Shown here: positions 19,348 to 19,910 of the stretch, piece by piece
Layout: every line of letters starts with the position of its first letter
Numbering within the stretch: position 1 is the stretch's first letter
Source: Clostridium sp. CAG:413
Lineage (GTDB): Bacteria; Bacillota; Clostridia; Oscillospirales; Acutalibacteraceae
DNA length: 19,910 nt
Assembly: GCA_000431775.1 (NCBI GenBank)
Contig: FR888173.1
Span: 5,705 to 25,614, forward strand
Direction: 5' to 3'
The notes under the pieces: model-generated
What the model saw: the letters and a program-made list of their open reading frames with translations, nothing else
The model's database searches: none
Told to the model about the DNA's origin: nothing
Position numbers and translations under genes: made by a program

Positions 19348-19910
19348 ATGACGAAAGAGGAATTAACGCTCCTTAATATCGGTGACGACCTCGACACGCT
19401 GATGAATCTTGACCCCAGGGGCTACGGCGTTTGCCGCATCCTCTATGACGGGGCAAGGCGCTTCACGGGCGAGCCGCTCTCCGTTCACGGAGCTAAGGGA
19501 CTTATCAAAAACATAAAGAAGGGCGAGAAGGTATTCATTCTGACCGGCTTCGTGCTCCTCCCGTGGGACGAGGCGGAGACGGACGGCATAATCTCCTCGA
19601 CCGTTTTGGCAAGATTTCTGATGAAAGCCTTCGGCGCAAAGCCGGTGATGATAGTGCCCTCGCAGTGCAAGAAAGCGATAAGGGCGATGAGCAACGTGCT
19701 TTCGTTCAAGACGACCGATGACCTCGACAATATCGGTGAAAACACCGTCTGCGTCGTTGAATTCACCAAGGATTTTGACGAGGCGGAGGTTCAGGCGAGG
19801 GATATCCTCTCCCACGGCAAGCCCTGCGCCGTCATAACGAACGAAGCCCCCGGCAGGAATAAAAACGGCTGCTATCACAACGCCGTCGGGGTCAACACCA
19901 CCGCCGTCGA
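19348..19910 (+). CDS. D-glutamate cyclase-like (DUF4392) protein, cut by window edge
   Basis: The frame is open from the ATG at 19348 to the right edge (187 residues), so the C-terminus is missing. The ribosome binding site GAGGCGGTG overlaps the stop of the upstream gene. Marks of the DUF4392/D-glutamate cyclase family (human DGLUCY C-terminal domain) are TGFVLLPWDEAETDGIISS (67-85), a Rossmann-like FGAKPVMIVP (95-104) and APGRNKNGCYHNAVG (167-181), which corresponds to the RPG...DGxYYNMRG motif of the family. Known members convert D-glutamate to 5-oxo-D-proline. Co-transcription with a D-amino-acid transaminase, which can make D-glutamate, supports this role here. The assignment rests on recognised motifs in an incomplete protein. 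Confidence 0.72.
   Translation, partial: MTKEELTLLNIGDDLDTLMNLDPRGYGVCRILYDGARRFTGEPLSVHGAKGLIKNIKKGEKVFILTGFVLLPWDEAETDGIISSTVLARFLMKAFGAKPVMIVPSQCKKAIRAMSNVLSFKTTDDLDNIGENTVCVVEFTKDFDEAEVQARDILSHGKPCAVITNEAPGRNKNGCYHNAVGVNTTAV

Overview
The window looks like a chromosomal segment of a moderately GC-rich, Gram-positive anaerobe of the Clostridia, probably a gut Oscillospiraceae/Ruminococcaceae-type genome. The grounds are strong GGAGG-type ribosome binding sites, extended -10 promoters, a clostridial-style arginine operon and a giant secreted vWA protein with a basic aromatic C-terminal tail. The genus cannot be fixed from the sequence alone. No rRNA, tRNA, CRISPR array, transposase or attachment site was seen.

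Left region (1-8520, minus strand): one tightly packed operon. It starts with a 2182-residue secreted protein that combines a calcineurin-like phosphoesterase domain, two repeated beta-rich modules, a bacterial Ig-like domain and a vWA domain. Coupled to it by an ATGA overlap is a 75-residue, four-cysteine peptide. A strong 15-bp stem-loop follows, then a membrane-anchored protein of unknown function, and then an HprK-like P-loop kinase that overlaps the previous gene and runs off the left edge. This gene set resembles a ribosomally made, post-translationally modified peptide locus attached to a giant surface protein. It is the best candidate here for an undescribed system.

Centre (8640-10980, minus strand): an intrinsic terminator, a sugar phosphate isomerase/epimerase-like TIM-barrel protein with its own promoter and palindromic operator candidate, and a secreted DUF4832 glycosidase-like protein with its own promoter. 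These two may act in carbohydrate breakdown.

Right region (10980-18290, plus strand): an arginine operon, argC-argD-argF-carA-carB, behind a promoter overlapped by an ARG-box-like palindrome. The first gene is abnormal. Its first 151 residues are a type-2 ArgC and its last 50 or so are the C-terminus of ArgB (acetylglutamate kinase), joined in frame at a shared Ser-Gly-Gly sequence. It looks like an internal deletion that removed the end of argC, any argJ and most of argB. Ornithine-to-citrulline capacity (ArgF, CarAB) appears intact, whereas ornithine synthesis from glutamate would be broken unless other copies exist.

Right end (18290-19910, plus strand): a promoter followed at once by a terminator-like hairpin, then a D-amino-acid transaminase gene and a D-glutamate cyclase-like (DUF4392) gene that runs off the right edge. 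Together they suggest a D-glutamate/D-alanine handling pair.
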